A stretch of DNA of 40,243 nt from Candidatus Auribacterota bacterium (GTDB lineage Bacteria > Auribacterota > JAFGBW01). Position numbers and translations under genes: made by a program. The stretch is taken from positions 1-40,243 of the forward strand of contig JAFGBW010000129.1 in NCBI GenBank assembly GCA_016932965.1, given 5' to 3'. This document shows positions 26,756-36,227 of this stretch, one piece after another. Every line of letters begins with the position of its first letter. The stretch's first letter is position 1. The notes beneath the pieces are model-generated. The model was not told the DNA's origin. It saw only the letters and a list, made by a program, of their open reading frames with translations, and did not search any database.

Positions 26756-28225
26756 CTATCCACTCAATTCATGAAAGGGGCGGGACAGTTTCAGATAATT
26801 TTTTTGCTCGCAAAAATGAAGCAATTTTTCGATCTCCTTATTTTTTCTGGGAACAATGTCATACATCCCCCGGAAATAACTCAATTCCTTAAAATCAAAA
26901 TAATCCTGGAAACGAAAAGGCAGTTCTTCGGAAGAAATGAGCCTGCCTTGTTTCAAAAGTCCCGCTCTCCGGAAGAAATCTTCGGTCTCCATTCCGCAGC
27001 CGATAAACCTTTCGTCAAAGCCCCCTGTCTTTTTCAAGGCTTCATGGGTCAGAAGAAGAACCGGCACGATGGGGACTGTGATATTCTCCTCGAATTGAAC
27101 AGGGATGTTTTGTCCTTGTTTTGAAAGAGCAATGCCACAACAATTATTCTTCGGGGAAACCGATTTCACAAGCTGTGTTAACCAGCCTGAGAGGGCCGGC
27201 AGACAGCCTTCCTCTAAAAGGATGATATTTTGATGATTTTTAAAGTGGGCCAATAAAACATTTTTATGGAAAGCACCGCAGAGAGTAGAGCTAGTATAAA
27301 CCGGAAACGGAAAATCTTTCCATTGATGAAGATGGCCTTTTTTATCTTTTGTGATATTGAAGATAGCTGGTTCATACGTTTCGTTCGTGTTTCTCCGGAT
27401 GCTTTCTATGAGAATGGATACCTGTTCGCGGGTGTAATGAGAAACAATGATCCCTATGCCGGTTTTTCCATTGGATGTTCCTGAGAAAGTGATTTCAGGC
27501 CATGGAGGACAATAAGGGGGAAGAAGCTGGTTATTCAGACAGAAACCCCAGATATAAAGGACGAGTTGATTGATATATAGCAGCTCTTTGGAGCGTTCGG
27601 ATTGAACCGTGCTGGGGACGTTCTGGAGCGTCATGTAAGTTTCCGCCTCTTTCAAATGCGCGAATACAAAATGATTCAAACCGGCATGATGAACGCGTTC
27701 CGTGAGATTGGAGTGTTCATGCCCGTAAAGAATGAAGCGGGTATCAAAACCACCCACTTCATGGAGTGCCTTTTTTGACAAGGCCATGAACACTCCATTG
27801 GCCCCGTAATTTTCCATGATCGTGAATTCATCGAATGCGTGAGCCTGCCAGTGATCCGGTGTATATCGTGCATTTTCTGGAATATAGCTCAGATGGTTTT
27901 CTCCTGTTTTTTCCATGGCGTTGATGAAAAGTTCTACCCATCCGGCCCTGAAAAAATGGATGTCGTCTTCGATGATGAAGGTATAATCGTGATGCCAGAA
28001 TCGCGTTATAATACGGTTCTTGCTCCAGGAAATGCCGGCATTAGGAGCGGTGGTGAATTCAATGCCTGCCGTTTTTAAAAATTCAACAGTTCCATCCGTG
28101 CTGCCGTCATCGGAGACAAACAGTTCCACCGGTGAAGAAGAAGGGGGAAAAACCGATAAATCATGCAGAATGGCCTGTAAATGAGGCAAACGATTGAAAG
28201 TGGCAATGCCGATTCCGATTTTCAT
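26756..28225 (-). CDS. Tandem GT2-type glycosyltransferase
   Basis: A 489-residue protein with two GT-A-like halves. The first (about 1-235) is canonical: IGIATFNRLPHL, VSDDGSTDGT (38-46), the EDD metal site FIIEDDIHFF (83-92) and VGGFDTRF. The second (about 254-470) restarts with GKTGIGIIVSHYTREQ and ends with GGFDERFIGCGMETEDFF, but has LLEEG where a DxD would be expected, so it may bind the acceptor rather than catalyse. It overlaps the upstream gene by 4 nt (ATGA). The acceptor glycan is unknown. Confidence 0.82.
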   Translation of the reverse strand: MKIGIGIATFNRLPHLQAILHDLSVFPPSSSPVELFVSDDGSTDGTVEFLKTAGIEFTTAPNAGISWSKNRIITRFWHHDYTFIIEDDIHFFRAGWVELFINAMEKTGENHLSYIPENARYTPDHWQAHAFDEFTIMENYGANGVFMALSKKALHEVGGFDTRFILYGHEHSNLTERVHHAGLNHFVFAHLKEAETYMTLQNVPSTVQSERSKELLYINQLVLYIWGFCLNNQLLPPYCPPWPEITFSGTSNGKTGIGIIVSHYTREQVSILIESIRRNTNETYEPAIFNITKDKKGHLHQWKDFPFPVYTSSTLCGAFHKNVLLAHFKNHQNIILLEEGCLPALSGWLTQLVKSVSPKNNCCGIALSKQGQNIPVQFEENITVPIVPVLLLTHEALKKTGGFDERFIGCGMETEDFFRRAGLLKQGRLISSEELPFRFQDYFDFKELSYFRGMYDIVPRKNKEIEKLLHFCEQKNYLKLSRPFHELSG

Positions 28226-29070
28226 AGGGTATTTTCCAGGATAGTCTTCATGGGATAATGGGTTTTAAATTGTTCATGACTTTTTTTTCTCAACATATTC
28301 ATTGTATCCGGATTGCTGAGATAAAAAAGACTTTTTTCAGCCAGTTTATCCGCAGAAATAAAAGGGATTTCCACTTCCGGATAAGGATAAAACTCTGAAG
28401 GTTCTGAAAGAATAAAACACCGGTTGTTCAGCAAATAGGAAATCCTCACCTGTTCGAATTGATCCGTTCCCTCATTATGGATATTCCAGATGATTTTGGA
28501 CCGAGAAATGAAAGCATCCCTTTCTTTTCCGTAACAACCGAAAAGCAAATGGGTTCGAATATTTGGAAGATGATTCAGCGCATCTAAAATGCGGTTTCGT
28601 CTTTCATCCCTGCTTCCATAAAATAATATGTCGATGTCTTTTTGAGTTCTATCAGCAATCTGTTCAAGAGCACTGTGATATCCTATAGGAACGTATCGGG
28701 CATGAATGTCCAATCCTTTTAAAAAATCAATGTTCTCCGGAGAATAGTCCCATACTGCATAGGCGTGCCGTAACACGGCTTCCATATTCTTGAAATAATC
28801 CGGTGAATTTTTCGTTTGATCCCGCAGTCTGGTCAACTGTTCCAGCTGATATGGAATGTAGGAATAGTTCATCAGCGAGGAATCCATTTTCACCAAATGC
28901 CAGGCCAGGATGATATTGATTTTGTTTTCCTCCAGTTGGTTTAATTTTAATGAACAGGAAACGCCGAGGGTATCAAACGTACTTTTAAGAAGAACTGCCA
29001 GTTCAAACAAACCCAATGAATGAGGGTAGTCCTTGGGCATCCATAAACAGACGTGATAGGATTTTTTCAT
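28222..29070 (-). CDS. Putative glycosyltransferase (GT-B-like)
   Basis: A 282-residue soluble protein that opens with HVCLWMPKDYPHSLGLFELA and contains DILFYGSRDERRNRILDAL (145-163), NIHNEGTDQFEQVRISYLL and FILSEPSEFYPYP near the end. The order of these motifs resembles the C-terminal donor domain of GT-B glycosyltransferases (spore-coat CgeB-like) where a glycosyl donor site and an acidic loop follow the GS-RDER segment. I do not recognise a precise family. The ATGA overlap with the tandem GT2 gene makes the pair a two-gene unit. Confidence 0.6.
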   Translation of the reverse strand: MKKSYHVCLWMPKDYPHSLGLFELAVLLKSTFDTLGVSCSLKLNQLEENKINIILAWHLVKMDSSLMNYSYIPYQLEQLTRLRDQTKNSPDYFKNMEAVLRHAYAVWDYSPENIDFLKGLDIHARYVPIGYHSALEQIADRTQKDIDILFYGSRDERRNRILDALNHLPNIRTHLLFGCYGKERDAFISRSKIIWNIHNEGTDQFEQVRISYLLNNRCFILSEPSEFYPYPEVEIPFISADKLAEKSLFYLSNPDTMNMLRKKSHEQFKTHYPMKTILENTL

Positions 29071-29137
29071 GTCAGGCAGCAGTTTAATCTGAATAAGCCA
29101 TAAGGGGAAAGTTTTTCTTTTTTGGAAAATATACCAG

Positions 29138-29166
29138 TTGCAAAAATAATGTCAGTTTTTTAGAAT
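29138..29166 (+). promoter_or_regulatory. sigma70-type promoter of the degP/htrA gene
   Basis: TTGCAA (29138-29143), a 17-base spacer and TAGAAT (29161-29166). The leader would be about 80 nt. I see no heat-shock sigma32 pattern or CIRCE element. Confidence 0.5.
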
Positions 29167-29251
29167 TATTCTTATAAAAGAAATGGCGGATTTATCCATG
29201 ATTCTTTGATGTAATCAAGATACCTGCTTTTTTTACAGGAGGAAAACCACG

Positions 29252-30703
29252 ATGAAAAACATGAAAAAATACAGATCATTCGCTATCAGATGCCTCGTTT
29301 TTTTGAGTTTATTATCCGTTGGACTTTCAGTCCCGGTATCGGACGCTTTGAAAGGGATGGAAGACGCTTTTGTTCAAATCAGTGAAACCGTTGGGCCGGC
29401 TGTTGTAACGATTGGCGTGGTGCAGATATTGAACCGCGGTTATGGCCAGGGACCAAGGGGAGAATATTATTCCTTTGAAGATTTTTTATATGATTATTTC
29501 AAAAATGCACCCGGAGGAAGACAGGAATTCAAACAGAAAGGGCTGGGTTCCGGATTCATCATAAACCAGGAAGGCTATATCCTGACCAACGACCATGTTG
29601 TAGGCGATGCGGATGAAATTGAAGTGACCCTGCCGGACGGAAGGACATTCAAAGCCGCATTCATTGGAAGCGACCCCAGAAACGATATTGCCCTGATTAA
29701 AATCAACGGAGATAATCTGCCTTATGTTAAACTGGGTGATTCCGAACAGGTCAAACCCGGTCAATGGTCCATTGCTTTGGGGAATCCATTCGGCAATATT
29801 GTGAACAATCCCAAACCCACTGTCACGGCCGGAATTGTTTCAGCCATCCACCGGACACTCCATGTCTATGAAGAAGGAAGAATGTACGGGGATTTGATTC
29901 AGACCGATGCCGCGATCAATCAGGGAAACTCCGGAGGACCTCTGGTTAACCTGGCCGGAGAAGTCATCGGAATCAATACGCTCATATTCAGCCCTTCAGG
30001 CGGAAATGTGGGGATTGGATTTGCCATCCCCATCAACCGAGGAAAAATGATTTTAAATGACCTGATCAGCGGTAAAGAAATCAAGCACGGCTGGCTGGGA
30101 TTATGGCTGCAGGATATGGACAGGGACATGTTGAAACAATTCGGCATGGCGGAAGATAAAAGCGGAGCTTTGGTATTCAAAGTGGAGGAAGGGAGTCCTG
30201 CGGAAAAATCCGGATTTTTATCCGGGGATATCATTGTGGAAATTCAAGGGGAGCCCTGCAGGGATTCCAACGATGTGACGCGCATCATTTCAGGGACTAA
30301 ACCCGGCCAGACCATTGAATGTAAAATTTTCAGAAAAAAACAGATCCAAACCATAAAAGCGGCCATTGGAGAAAGAAAAGAGCCTGAATCCTCCAGAAGA
30401 AAGTCGCCTGTTGCTGCACAAGACCAGAAAGTATTTGAATGGCGGGGTCTCCGGGTTGAAAACATCACGGACGATATCGCTGAAAAATTAAACCTTCCTT
30501 CTAGGGAAGGAGTGGTGGTCAGCGGCGTTGCCTTTGGGTCCAGTGCTCACCGGGCCAAAATCCGTCCAGGGGATGTCATTTATTCCATCGCCCAGGAACC
30601 CGTTGACACCGTGGAAGATTTTTATTCCGTGGCGAAAAAGTATTCCAAAGGGGATGTTCTGATCCAGACTTCGAAAGGTTACATGGTCTTGTTTGAAAAA
30701 TGA
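29252..30703 (+). CDS. degP: Periplasmic serine protease/chaperone, DegP/HtrA family
   Basis: A 483-residue exported protease. The signal peptide (about 1-32) is followed by the trypsin-like domain with His115 (TNDHVV), Asp145 (RNDIAL) and Ser227 (GNSGGP). Two PDZ domains lie at about 275-370 and 390-480. The loop after residue 60 (YGQGPRGEYYSFEDFL) is the LA-loop region typical of DegP/Q. A strong AGGAGG lies 8 nt before the ATG. It degrades or refolds damaged envelope proteins. The gene is monocistronic with its own promoter. Confidence 0.95.
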   Translation: MKNMKKYRSFAIRCLVFLSLLSVGLSVPVSDALKGMEDAFVQISETVGPAVVTIGVVQILNRGYGQGPRGEYYSFEDFLYDYFKNAPGGRQEFKQKGLGSGFIINQEGYILTNDHVVGDADEIEVTLPDGRTFKAAFIGSDPRNDIALIKINGDNLPYVKLGDSEQVKPGQWSIALGNPFGNIVNNPKPTVTAGIVSAIHRTLHVYEEGRMYGDLIQTDAAINQGNSGGPLVNLAGEVIGINTLIFSPSGGNVGIGFAIPINRGKMILNDLISGKEIKHGWLGLWLQDMDRDMLKQFGMAEDKSGALVFKVEEGSPAEKSGFLSGDIIVEIQGEPCRDSNDVTRIISGTKPGQTIECKIFRKKQIQTIKAAIGERKEPESSRRKSPVAAQDQKVFEWRGLRVENITDDIAEKLNLPSREGVVVSGVAFGSSAHRAKIRPGDVIYSIAQEPVDTVEDFYSVAKKYSKGDVLIQTSKGYMVLFEK

Positions 30704-30775
30704 GCGGTCTCCTCATAAACGGTTAGGATAGTATCATTCTCCGGGGATCGGAAGAAAACAAAAAATAAATTTTTT

Positions 30776-30935
30776 CGCTCAGAGGCGCAGGGAAAAGGAT
30801 ATGATCATTATTGATACAACGCAGGAACCTGTTTTTCTGAAAATTCATCAATAATATGCAATGACTCTCAAATATTGTATTAGATATTAAATGATTTTTT
30901 GTTATATTATCTCTGCATTTCTGCGCCTCTGAGCG
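30776..30935. repeat. Palindromic element with perfect 15-bp ends (E8)
   Basis: cgctcagaggcgcag (30776-30790) is the exact reverse complement of 30921-30935. The 130 bases between are AT-rich and partly self-complementary (tcattattgat with atcaataat). It fills the degP to glmU gap; no ORF is seen. Confidence 0.8.
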
Positions 30936-30996
30936 AGAACCAACCATATCTAACAAACTATAATTATTTAAGATGCCCTGGATTGGAAAAAGCACC

Positions 30997-32292
30997 ATGA
31001 ATAATTTTGCAACAGTCATTTTAGCTGCGGGTAAAAGCAAAAGGATGAAAACATCACTCCCCAAGGTCCTGCACAAGGCCATGGGAAAAACCCTCGTCAA
31101 TCACGTACTGGATGCCTGCTTTTCATCAGAAAGTGGCCTGTTGATTTGTGTGGCTTCTGCTGAAAACAAAGATGCTCTGACCAAAGCCATGCCGCCGGAA
31201 ACCTTGTTTTGCGTGCAGCAGGAACAGCTTGGTACAGCCGATGCCGTGAAAACAGCTCTGTCGCTGTTGCAGCAGGATATGATCAAAAATGTGCTGGTTG
31301 TCCCGGGAGATATGCCGCTCTTAAAAAAAGAAACCATACGGGAACTGATCCGCATTCATGAAAACGAAAAAAACCTCCTCACGGTTTTGACCGGCATTGT
31401 GAAAGAACCTTTCAGTTACGGCAGAATCATACGCGATTCAAAAGGGATCATTGCGATTGTTGAAGAAAAAGACCTCCGTCCAAAACAGAGACAGATCCAT
31501 GAGGTCAATAGCGGAGTCTATGTGTTTGATGTGGAATTACTCACTCGTTGTCTTTCCAAAATAAATAAAAGTAATGCCCAAAAAGAGTTTTATCTCACCG
31601 ATTCGGTTCAAATTGCTTTGAAAATAAATCCAGCAAAAAATAAAAAAGGAAAAAACGCCGTCACAAGAAAAGTCGATACGTTCATTACGAACTATGGTGA
31701 AGAATGCCTGGGAGTCAACTCAAGAAAAGACCTGGCTGTGGTGATAGACATTCTCCGGAAAAGAAAACTGCAAGACCTCATGGACAATGGCGTGACCATC
31801 GAGGACCCTTCAACTACCTTTATTGATTCCTGCGTGCAAATAGGAAAAGATACAATCATCAAGCCATTTACCATCATTTCCGGAAACGTGGCGGTCGGTG
31901 AAAAATGTGAAATCGGTCCCTATGCGCATGTTCATGAGAACATCCGGATCGCGGACCAGGTTTGCATCGGGAATTTTGTGGAAGTCAAACGAAGCGTGAT
32001 CGGCAAGGGAAGTAAGGCCAAACATCTCACGTATTTGGGGGACACTACGCTGGGAGAAAAAGTCAATATCGGAGCCGGGACGATTACTGCCAACTATGAC
32101 GGGCATAAAAAACATCCGACCGTAATCGGAGACGGAAGCCATATCGGTTCCAATACCGTGGTGGTCGCCCCGAATGTTCTTGGAAAGAACGTGACCACCG
32201 GGGGTGGCAGCGTGATTCCTGCAGGTAAAAGCATTCCGGACAATTCTCTTGTCTACGGCGTTCCGGCGAGAGTCATAAAACAGCTGACATGA
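30997..32292 (+). CDS. glmU: Bifunctional GlcNAc-1-P uridylyltransferase/GlcN-1-P acetyltransferase
   Basis: A 431-residue enzyme that makes UDP-GlcNAc for peptidoglycan and lipid A. The pyrophosphorylase domain (1-~230) begins VILAAGKSKRMKTSLPKVLH. The left-handed beta-helix (~245-431) has hexapeptide repeats and the catalytic HLTYLGD and NYDGHKK segments. The start is placed at ATG 30997; an ATG at 30973 would add 8 residues. It heads glmU-prs-rplY-pth, a conserved bacterial order. Confidence 0.95.
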   Translation: MNNFATVILAAGKSKRMKTSLPKVLHKAMGKTLVNHVLDACFSSESGLLICVASAENKDALTKAMPPETLFCVQQEQLGTADAVKTALSLLQQDMIKNVLVVPGDMPLLKKETIRELIRIHENEKNLLTVLTGIVKEPFSYGRIIRDSKGIIAIVEEKDLRPKQRQIHEVNSGVYVFDVELLTRCLSKINKSNAQKEFYLTDSVQIALKINPAKNKKGKNAVTRKVDTFITNYGEECLGVNSRKDLAVVIDILRKRKLQDLMDNGVTIEDPSTTFIDSCVQIGKDTIIKPFTIISGNVAVGEKCEIGPYAHVHENIRIADQVCIGNFVEVKRSVIGKGSKAKHLTYLGDTTLGEKVNIGAGTITANYDGHKKHPTVIGDGSHIGSNTVVVAPNVLGKNVTTGGGSVIPAGKSIPDNSLVYGVPARVIKQLT

Positions 32293-32301
32293 AAATCTCT
32301 C

Positions 32302-32331
32302 TTGACATTAACGAAAAAATAGAGTGAATAT
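32302..32331 (+). promoter_or_regulatory. Candidate internal promoter before prs
   Basis: TTGACA (32302-32307) with GAATAT at 32326-32331 (18-base spacer). The -10 is weak. It would let prs and following genes be expressed apart from glmU. Confidence 0.4.
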
Positions 32332-32356
32332 ACCCCTCTTTTAGAAGGAAAGTATT

Positions 32357-33298
32357 ATGCTGCGTGATACAGATCTGATTTTATGCTGCGGTAACTCCAA
32401 CAGAAAGCTGGCCCAGAGTATTGCGGACGCGATTTCGCTGCCGTTAGGCGATGTGGAAGTGACCCGCTTTTCCGAAGGGGAAATTCTGGCCAAGATCAAC
32501 TGTGACGCCAGGAACCGCGATGTTTTTATCGTTCAGCCGACCTGTCCTAATCCCAATGAATCGCTCATGGAACTCTTGATCATGATTGACGCTTTTAAGC
32601 GTGCTTCCGCAGCCAGGATCACGGCGGTCCTTCCTTATTATGCTTATGCCAGACAGGACAGAAAAGACCAGGGCCGCGTGCCGATCACTGCCAAACTCGT
32701 TGCCAATCTCATCACCACGTCCGGTGCCAACCGGGTGCTTGCCATGGACCTTCATGCAACGCAAATCCAGGGATTTTTTGATATTCCCATGGACCATCTT
32801 TATTCCGCGCCCGTTGTGATCCGTTTTTTAAAAAATACAGGCATCCAGGACATGGTTGTCGTTTCTCCTGACGCAGGTTCTATCCGAATGGCCAGAGCAT
32901 TCAGCGAGAAACTGGGAACCGATCTGGCTATCGTGGATAAAAGAAGGATAGACGGAGCGACCGCCAAGGCATTGACCGTCATCGGAAACGTGTCCGGAAA
33001 AAATGTCATGATTGTGGATGATATCATTGCTACCGGCGGATCACTGGTGGAAGCCGCCTCCATTTTAAAACGAAACGGCGCCAATCAGATATACGCGGCC
33101 GTGACACACGGCGTCTTGTCAGGACCGGCGGTAGAACGGATACAAAAATCGGAAATACAGGAAATGTTTGTGACAGACAGCATTTATCATGAAACTTACC
33201 CCTCCAAGATAAAAGTCTTGAGCGTGGCTGAACTCCTGGGAGACGCCATCATGCGCATCCACGAGGGTAAAAGTGTCAGCATGTTGTTCAATAGTTAG
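32357..33298 (+). CDS. prs: Ribose-phosphate pyrophosphokinase
   Basis: A 313-residue enzyme that makes PRPP from ribose-5-phosphate and ATP. CCGNSNRKLAQ (N-terminal), FIVQPTCPNPNESLMELL, YYAYARQDRKDQGR, the PRPP-binding VVSPDAGSIRMA and VDDIIATGGSLVEAA are all intact. AGAAGGA lies 7 nt before the ATG. Normal length. Confidence 0.96.
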   Translation: MLRDTDLILCCGNSNRKLAQSIADAISLPLGDVEVTRFSEGEILAKINCDARNRDVFIVQPTCPNPNESLMELLIMIDAFKRASAARITAVLPYYAYARQDRKDQGRVPITAKLVANLITTSGANRVLAMDLHATQIQGFFDIPMDHLYSAPVVIRFLKNTGIQDMVVVSPDAGSIRMARAFSEKLGTDLAIVDKRRIDGATAKALTVIGNVSGKNVMIVDDIIATGGSLVEAASILKRNGANQIYAAVTHGVLSGPAVERIQKSEIQEMFVTDSIYHETYPSKIKVLSVAELLGDAIMRIHEGKSVSMLFNS

Positions 33299-33331
33299 TC
33301 TGTCTGATTTACCATTAAGGGAGAGCACACA

Positions 33332-34051
33332 ATGTCAGAGATTATATTGGATGTTGAATCCAGGGATGTGAACAAGGAACCAGTTAAACAGCTGAGAAGA
33401 AACGGGATATTGCCTGCTGTTGTGTACGGCCATGGAAAAGAAAATAAAGCTCTTAAGCTCAATCAGAAAGAATTCCTCCAGCAATTTCATGGCAAAATAG
33501 CCTCTAACATTTTTATTGATCTGAAAATCGACAATGAGAAGGCCCCTTCCAAGACCGTTTTAATAAAAGAGGTTCAGAGAGGCTGTGTCAGTCAGGAAGT
33601 GGAACATATTGATTTTCTGGAAATCAATCCGAATGAAAAAATCAGCCTCATGATTCCGGTGGTGTTGACAGGATCGCCTATTGGCTTGACGTTTGGGGGT
33701 ATTCTTGAATTCGTGATGCGATCCTTGGAAGTGGAATGCCTGCCGGCGGATGTGCCCAAAGAAATAAAACTGGATATTTCGGGCTTAAATATTGGGGACT
33801 CCATCCATGCCGGAGCCATTCACCTGGGAGAGAAAATCAAAACACTTACCTCCTCTGAAACGACGGTAGTGGCTGTTCTGGCTGAAAAGAAAGAAAAAGA
33901 GGAAGTAAAGCCTGCTGCTGAGGCCGCGACACCGGCTGAAGGAGAAGCCGCCGCAGCCGCACCGGCAGAAGGAGCAGCCAAGGCACCCGTTAAAGGGGCA
34001 GCTAAATCCGAAGCCGCTGCTCCGGCTGAGAAGGCCGAAAAGAAAAAATAA
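33332..34051 (+). CDS. rplY: 50S ribosomal protein L25 (long, Ctc/TL5 type)
   Basis: A 239-residue protein. The 5S-rRNA-binding L25 domain (1-~92) begins ESRDVNKEPVKQLRRNGILPAVVYG, and the TL5/Ctc beta domain (~95-180) follows. The last ~50 residues are a low-complexity Ala/Glu/Lys/Pro tail that is common in this family and probably disordered. GGGAGAG precedes the ATG. The spacing of 33 nt from prs fits one operon. Confidence 0.95.
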   Translation: MSEIILDVESRDVNKEPVKQLRRNGILPAVVYGHGKENKALKLNQKEFLQQFHGKIASNIFIDLKIDNEKAPSKTVLIKEVQRGCVSQEVEHIDFLEINPNEKISLMIPVVLTGSPIGLTFGGILEFVMRSLEVECLPADVPKEIKLDISGLNIGDSIHAGAIHLGEKIKTLTSSETTVVAVLAEKKEKEEVKPAAEAATPAEGEAAAAAPAEGAAKAPVKGAAKSEAAAPAEKAEKKK

Positions 34052-34166
34052 TTTAGAATTGAGAATAGGGGAAAAGAACAGGATCGAGATCAATAAAATA
34101 AATGCACGATGTGCTTTCATCTTTTCTTTCATTTTTAAATTTTTTTAATTCTTAAAGGTTTTTCCC

Positions 34167-34760
34167 ATGACTCTTCTCATTGCTGGTTTAGGCAATCCTG
34201 GAACACTTTATTCACAAACCAGGCACAATATCGGGTACCTTGTCGTGGATTGCCTGGCTGAAAAACTGGGAACAGCTTTTCAGAAAAAAAATTCCCTGGA
34301 GAACTGGATTGCTGCCGGGAAAACAGAAAACACAGAACCAATCATCCTTATCAAGCCCGCAACTTTCATGAACGAAAGCGGCAGATCTGTTCAGAAGGCG
34401 CTTTCCTTCTATCAACTGCGTGACGAAAACCTGTGCGTGGTCATGGATGATCTGGATTTGCCTTTCGGGACATTGCGGATCAGACTGAAAGGAAGCCACG
34501 GCGGGCATAATGGGTTGAAATCCATTGAAAATAATCTGGGAAACAACCGCTGGACCAGGATACGCATGGGAATCGGAAATGCTCATTCTCGTGTTTTAAA
34601 ATCTGTAAAGTCAAGATCCGGAATCAGGGACTTTGTGTTATCCGCCTTTCTTGAGGAAGAAAAACAAAAGCTTTCTTTTTTTTGCGAGCTGGGGGCAGAG
34701 GCTGTATTTGACTGGATAAGGAAACCTTGTTCCAAAACCATGAATTTAGCCCAGCTATAG
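34167..34760 (+). CDS. pth: Peptidyl-tRNA hydrolase
   Basis: A 197-residue enzyme that recycles peptidyl-tRNA. AGLGNPGTLYSQTRHNIGYL holds the key Asn and the catalytic His; KPATFMNESGRSVQ and DDLDLPFGTLRIR with GGHNGLKSI follow. Length is normal. It follows rplY, as in many bacteria. Confidence 0.95.
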   Translation: MTLLIAGLGNPGTLYSQTRHNIGYLVVDCLAEKLGTAFQKKNSLENWIAAGKTENTEPIILIKPATFMNESGRSVQKALSFYQLRDENLCVVMDDLDLPFGTLRIRLKGSHGGHNGLKSIENNLGNNRWTRIRMGIGNAHSRVLKSVKSRSGIRDFVLSAFLEEEKQKLSFFCELGAEAVFDWIRKPCSKTMNLAQL

Positions 34761-34874
34761 GTGATTTTCACCCGGAGGCACTGAAAAGAATTTAGAACAC
34801 ATTGCAAATGACACATGTAATACTTGCCTTTAAATCAACTTGAACTTCAAACTCAAGGGTTGTGCAGATCATAT

Positions 34875-35528
34875 ATGAACGCTGTTTTATTTGACATGGA
34901 TGGAACATTGATCGATTCCAAAAAAACCATCTCCAGGCATTTTATCACTGCCCTGGATGAAATGGGCGTGCCGCATTCCCTGGATTTGGAGTCATTGGGA
35001 GACCAGTTGGAAATTCCCTTCATAGAGCTGAATCATAGGCTGGGTTTAAATCTGGATAAGAAGAAAATCAATGAATTCATATCTTTATACAGAAAAAATT
35101 ACCTCCTTGACCCGGTGAACGGAACTAAAATCTATGAAGGCGTGGAAGAAGTACTATGCTATATAAAAACCAGAAGAATAAAGATCGTTCTTGTGACAGG
35201 AAAAAGGAACGATGCCGCCAGGCTGATTCTGGAAAAACTGGGACTGACTGATTACTTTGACTGGATACAGGGCGAAGAAGAAGGATTGAAGGCAAAGCCT
35301 GAACCAGATATATTGAAACACGCGCTATATCATATCCATATACCTGCTCAGGATTGTATCATGGTGGGAGATACTCATGTAGACATCCTGGCCGGCAAAT
35401 CTCTGGGAATGAAAACGGTAGCCGCCCTTTACGGCCTTGGAAAAAAGGCAACGCTGGAAAAAACCCATCCGGATTTCTGGATCAAAACAATTCGGGATTT
35501 AATCAAAATCATGGAGGATAAATCATGA
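34875..35528 (+). CDS. HAD-superfamily phosphatase (phosphoglycolate phosphatase-like)
   Basis: A 217-residue protein. HAD motif I is [11 protein letters not shown] (6-16), motif II is VTGKR, motif III uses the KPEPD segment and motif IV is [12 protein letters not shown]. The C1-type cap domain (~20-85) suits small phosphosugar substrates. The start is at ATG 34875; a TTG at 34824 is in frame but has no ribosome site. Its stop overlaps the next start (ATGA). Phosphoglycolate is the usual guess; nucleotidase activity is possible. Confidence 0.85.
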   Translation: MNAVLFDMDGTLIDSKKTISRHFITALDEMGVPHSLDLESLGDQLEIPFIELNHRLGLNLDKKKINEFISLYRKNYLLDPVNGTKIYEGVEEVLCYIKTRRIKIVLVTGKRNDAARLILEKLGLTDYFDWIQGEEEGLKAKPEPDILKHALYHIHIPAQDCIMVGDTHVDILAGKSLGMKTVAALYGLGKKATLEKTHPDFWIKTIRDLIKIMEDKS

Positions 35529-36052
35529 AGGAAATGTTGTTCACAAGCATGATGTTTTTAGTAGGTTCTATGCTGCCCGTTAACGCCCAAACCCTGGCGA
35601 TTGTCAAAACAACCCTCGGTGAGTTTACCATAAGGCTTTTTGCCGACAAAACACCCAAAACCGTTAAAAATTTTATCACGTTGAGTGAAAAAGGATTCTA
35701 TAACGGCATTATTTTTCACCGGGTTATCAAGGGATTCATGAGTCAGACTGGGGATCCTACGGGGACAGGAACCGGAGGTCCGGGTTACACATTTGAAGAT
35801 GAGTTCATTCCTGAACTGAAACATTCCAAATCCGGCATTGTTTCCATGGCGAACCGGGGCCCTGATACCAACGGCAGCCAGTTTTTCATCACGGCTGCAC
35901 CTCAGCAGCATTTGAACGGAAGACACACGGTTTTCGGCGAAGTCATCCAGGGTATGGATGTGTGTGAAAAAATCAATTCCGTTAAAACCGACAGGCAGGA
36001 CCGTCCCATTGATGAAGTCAAAATCATTTCCATTCAGATCATGAGCAAATGA
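35525..36052 (+). CDS. ppiA: Exported cyclophilin-type peptidyl-prolyl isomerase
   Basis: A 175-residue protein with an N-terminal signal peptide (about 1-21, ending VNAQ). The cyclophilin domain shows [31 protein letters not shown] and [11 protein letters not shown], with the active-site Arg, Phe, Gln and His conserved. It probably helps fold proteins in the periplasm. It overlaps the HAD phosphatase gene by 4 nt. The symbol reflects the periplasmic type and is tentative. Confidence 0.9.
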   Translation: MKEMLFTSMMFLVGSMLPVNAQTLAIVKTTLGEFTIRLFADKTPKTVKNFITLSEKGFYNGIIFHRVIKGFMSQTGDPTGTGTGGPGYTFEDEFIPELKHSKSGIVSMANRGPDTNGSQFFITAAPQQHLNGRHTVFGEVIQGMDVCEKINSVKTDRQDRPIDEVKIISIQIMSK

Positions 36053-36107
36053 TTGCTTTGCATGGTGTAAGAAAGGGGGGCTAAATCCAAATCGGATTCG
36101 TTAGACT

Positions 36108-36218
36108 GAATTTGCCTGGAGTTAAACCCTTCTGCTTGCAGCGGGAAAAGGGCTGTACATACTGTTGCGAGGCATCCTTGATAAGCGAAGATTCCTAAAA
36201 ACTTGCTTTTAGGAACTT
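36108..36218 (+). repeat. ~110 bp dispersed element with terminal hairpin (R, copy B)
   Basis: It aligns with the reverse complement of 4931-5044. The 3' end forms a perfect 9-bp hairpin, TTCCTAAAA (36192-36200) with TTTTAGGAA (36207-36215) around six bases. It ends about 10 bases from the stop codon of the leftward AMP-ligase homologue. The 175-base gap otherwise holds nothing that I can identify. Confidence 0.75.
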
Positions 36219-36227
36219 CAATTCCGA

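Noticed and set aside
33890-34048. The Ala/Glu-rich end of rplY as a foreign or expanded repeat.
   Set aside because: Low-complexity tails of this kind are common in long L25/Ctc proteins.
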